NCBI GenBank assembly: GCA_902481695.1
Contig: CABSXY010000016.1
Coordinates: 1 to 15,974, forward strand
DNA: 15,974 bases
Reading direction: 5' to 3'
Source: an uncultured Haemophilus sp.
GTDB taxonomy: Bacteria; Pseudomonadota; Gammaproteobacteria; Enterobacterales; Pasteurellaceae
Each line of letters begins with the position of its first letter. Position 1 is the stretch's first letter. Below the pieces are notes generated by a model. That model had not been told where the DNA came from. It was given only the letters and a program-made list of their open reading frames with translations, and made no database searches. Below are positions 14,558 through 15,974 of this stretch, piece after piece. Made by a program: the position numbers and the translations under genes.

Positions 14558-14899
14558 CTATTTTACGGCAATTTCTTTCACTCTAAATTCGGTGCCACTT
14601 CGACGTTGTAAACATGCACTGTGACAATGTGGACAGCAATCTTGATAGGCTTCAATCTCAACTTCCTTTTGACATTGCCAGCACCATGCAATCGCAGGTA
14701 AATGAATAAAATGTAACTGACAGTTTTCAGCAACGGTATCTTTTCGCATAATTTCAAAGCAAAATTCTACCGCACTTTGCTCGACACAAGACAGTGCCCC
14801 AATTTCTAGCCAAATATCTGTCACTTCATGGATTTCATGCTTTTTCTGTTGTTGATCAATAATTTCCATAATATTCTGACAGAGGGACATTTCGTGCAT
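14558..14899 (-). CDS. hypA: Hydrogenase nickel chaperone HypA
   Basis: A 113-residue nickel metallochaperone that works with HypB. The N-terminal MHEMSL provides the nickel ligands His2 and Glu3, and the zinc site is CWQC (73-76) with CPHC (89-92). The start at 14899 is preceded by a strong AAAGGAG; this placement is required because the amino terminus itself binds nickel, and an ATG at 14935 would bury it. The other HypA paralogue of E. coli, HybF, has the same pattern, so hypA or hybF cannot be separated by motif alone. It begins the hyp block, 98 bases after the nimR-type gene on the same strand. Confidence 0.96.
   Translation of the reverse strand: MHEMSLCQNIMEIIDQQQKKHEIHEVTDIWLEIGALSCVEQSAVEFCFEIMRKDTVAENCQLHFIHLPAIAWCWQCQKEVEIEAYQDCCPHCHSACLQRRSGTEFRVKEIAVK
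14769..14777 (-). repeat. DNA uptake signal core
   Basis: Perfect core within hypA; the coding strand reads Ser-Ala-Val in QSAVEF. Confidence 0.9.
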
Positions 14900-14916
14900 G
14901 ATTTTCTCCTTTAGAT

Positions 14917-14948
14917 AAAAAGCAGTATGTTTCAATTCTGCTCTTTTT
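14917..14948 (-). terminator. Weak stem-loop before hypA (possible nimR terminator or attenuator)
   Basis: On the minus strand AGCAG (14942-14938) can pair with CTGCT (14925-14921), loop of twelve, followed by TTTTTAT just before the hypA ribosome site. The stem is only five bases, extendable by A/T pairs across a two-base bulge, so it would terminate poorly and allow read-through into hypA. Confidence 0.3.
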
Positions 14949-14989
14949 ACTATTCATTTTTTGAGTTTCAATATTTTACCCGTGTTGGC

Positions 14990-14995
14990 ATTATA
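14990..14995 (-). promoter_or_regulatory. Candidate -10 box for the hyp block
   Basis: A perfect TATAAT on the minus strand just past the nimR-type stop codon, about 90 bases before hypA. No good -35 lies at the right distance, so it would need an activator or be chance in AT-rich DNA. Confidence 0.3.
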
Positions 14996-14997
14996 CT

Positions 14998-15411
14998 TTA
15001 TTTCAACGGCACAAAATTAATGCCACTATGCTGCAACAAGGTATTCATTAAATCATTGTTTTGCTCAAAGTGACTACATTTACCTTTGAGCTGAATTAAA
15101 CGAATTCTCAAGTGAGCCAATTCATGGATCCGTTTTGATACTTCTCGAATATGTCGATCTAGCAGCTCATTAATTTCCCTTTCTTGCTCTTGAGTAGCAC
15201 ATTGAGGATTGAGCAACATTTTGATTTCTTTCAGTGAAATATCCAAACTGCGGCAATAGCAAATAAAAGAAAGTTGTTTCAAATGCTCTTCCGTATAAAC
15301 GCGAAAATTACCACTTGTTCGCTTGGCGGGTTCAATCAATCCTTGTTTTTCATAGAAACGTACGGCTTCCACCGTACAGCCAACAATGTTGGCTAGCTGA
15401 CCAATTTTCAT
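14998..15411 (-). CDS. nimR: MerR-family nickel regulator (NimR type)
   Basis: A 137-residue MerR activator-repressor. The winged helix-turn-helix MKIGQLANIVGCTVEAVRFYEKQGLI starts the protein, YEKQGLIEPAKRTSGNFRVY is the family signature, and a long dimer helix covers about 80-111. It aligns without gaps to the Cd/Pb sensor CadR, but of CadR ligands Cys77, Cys112 and Cys119 only Cys112 remains; 77 is Glu and 119 is Asn, while Cys71, His114 and His128 are available. It is divergent from a NikK-type gene, the same arrangement known for the H. influenzae nickel regulator NimR (HI1623), which controls nikKLMQO. No Shine-Dalgarno site precedes the ATG. A generic Cd/Pb name would be the likely automatic annotation. 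Confidence 0.82.
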   Translation of the reverse strand: MKIGQLANIVGCTVEAVRFYEKQGLIEPAKRTSGNFRVYTEEHLKQLSFICYCRSLDISLKEIKMLLNPQCATQEQEREINELLDRHIREVSKRIHELAHLRIRLIQLKGKCSHFEQNNDLMNTLLQHSGINFVPLK

Positions 15412-15427
15412 TTTTTTAAAATTACAC

Positions 15428-15458
15428 TTGACTCTGAAGTTACTTCATATTTTATACT
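15428..15458 (+). promoter_or_regulatory. MerR-type promoter/operator of the nik operon
   Basis: TTGACT (15428-15433) and TATACT (15453-15458) are separated by 19 bases, the over-long spacing that MerR regulators correct by untwisting DNA. Within the spacer lies the perfect dyad TGAAGT-T-ACTTCA (15435-15447), centred about two bases from the spacer midpoint. It faces the NikK-type gene, with transcription expected near 15465. Confidence 0.88.
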
Positions 15459-15496
15459 TTATCACAGTATTCACATGTTAGAAAAGGAGAACTTCC

Positions 15497-15974
15497 ATGA
15501 AAAAAACAGCATTACTTATCACTGCACTATTCGGTGCTTCACTCGCTAATGCACATAATGTTTGGTTGGAGCCTGTTAAGGATGTAAAAGGGCAATATGT
15601 GGTTAAATTTGGTCATGAGGAAACCGAAACCTATCCTCAAAGCAAATTAAAAGCGGTACGCCTACTTGATGCTAAAGGCCAATTGCAAAATGCCACAGTA
15701 AACTTTAAAGAAGGCGAAGCACACTTTGCTGCACCTGATGCTGCCATCGCATTTATTCGCTTTGATAATGGTGTTTGGTCAAAATTGCCAAGCGGTAAAT
15801 ATGTCGAAAAAACCAAACAGCAAGCACCTGAAGCTGTACTCAGTGTTAATCCAGTCAAATTCGGCAAAGCAATTTTACACTGGGATGCGCAAGCAAATAA
15901 ATCACACAACATGGATTATGAATTAATCCCACAAAGTGAACCGAAAGCGGGACAACCACTCGATATTCTCGTGT
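15497..15974 (+). CDS. nikK: DUF4198 periplasmic protein, NikK-type component of a nickel importer (5' part)
   Basis: The first 159 codons, running off the window end without a stop. AAAGGAGA precedes the ATG at a good distance. Residues 1-19 are a signal peptide ending ANA|H, so the mature protein would start with His20 in HNVWLEP, the usual start of DUF4198 proteins. Later parts (YVVKFGHEETETYP, IRFDNGVWSK, ILHWDAQ) fit the same family, and several His residues could bind metal. In H. influenzae this family member, NikK, is the first gene of nikKLMQO, an ECF-type nickel transporter next to nimR. Here the neighbour and promoter match; the rest of the operon lies beyond the window, so the symbol depends on context. 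Confidence 0.78.
   Translation, partial: MKKTALLITALFGASLANAHNVWLEPVKDVKGQYVVKFGHEETETYPQSKLKAVRLLDAKGQLQNATVNFKEGEAHFAAPDAAIAFIRFDNGVWSKLPSGKYVEKTKQQAPEAVLSVNPVKFGKAILHWDAQANKSHNMDYELIPQSEPKAGQPLDILV

Noticed and set aside
14955..14975. An FNR-like site (TTGA...TCAA) before hypA
   Set aside because: The half-sites are too close and lack the TTGAT-N4-ATCAA form.

Overview
The window reads as chromosome of a Pasteurellaceae bacterium of the Haemophilus/Aggregatibacter group, most likely a Haemophilus parainfluenzae-like species. The sequence is AT-rich and carries at least 13 perfect copies of the Hin-type DNA uptake signal core AAGTGCGGT or its complement. PurR, PEP carboxylase, the YciU/HI1450-type DNA mimic and the NimR/NikK pair all look like Haemophilus proteins. 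The species is an inference; no rRNA or tRNA gene lies in the window. I saw no insertion sequence, phage gene, CRISPR array or integrase.

Region 1 (1-5221, all minus strand): the 5' part of a di-haem cytochrome c peroxidase/MauG-like gene, a terminator palindrome, then a tight block transcribed leftward. In transcription order the block is a GT25 glycosyltransferase, a Wzy-like polytopic membrane protein, two GT2 glycosyltransferases and an MltB-family lytic transglycosylase lipoprotein. The first four look like a surface glycan (LOS or O-antigen) assembly group; no flippase or initiating sugar-phosphate transferase is in view.

Region 2 (5222-9508): a 403-base gap that holds a terminator and a 26-codon membrane micropeptide gene resembling ynhF/cydH (cytochrome bd accessory subunit). 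It is transcribed divergently from purR. purR is followed by ppc, and both are closed by hairpins made of paired uptake sequences.

Region 3 (9509-11420): a MarR-type regulator divergent from a six-TM ABC-exporter membrane domain that lacks an ATPase. The shared promoter region contains three copies of a 19-bp element. The acidic DNA mimic gene yciU follows.

Region 4 (11425-15974) is the functional highlight, a nickel/[NiFe]-hydrogenase region. hypA, hypB, hypD and hypE run leftward, and hypC is missing from its usual place between hypB and hypD. hypA and hypB are separated by 186 bases that contain an inverted repeat over a candidate promoter. Upstream of hypA lies a MerR-family regulator matching the nickel regulator NimR, divergent from a DUF4198 periplasmic protein (NikK type, first gene of a Nik ECF-type nickel importer, cut by the window end). 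Their shared spacer contains a classic MerR promoter: 19-bp spacing with a TGAAGT-T-ACTTCA dyad. Together these genes would import nickel, sense it, and insert it with the Fe(CN)2CO centre into hydrogenase.
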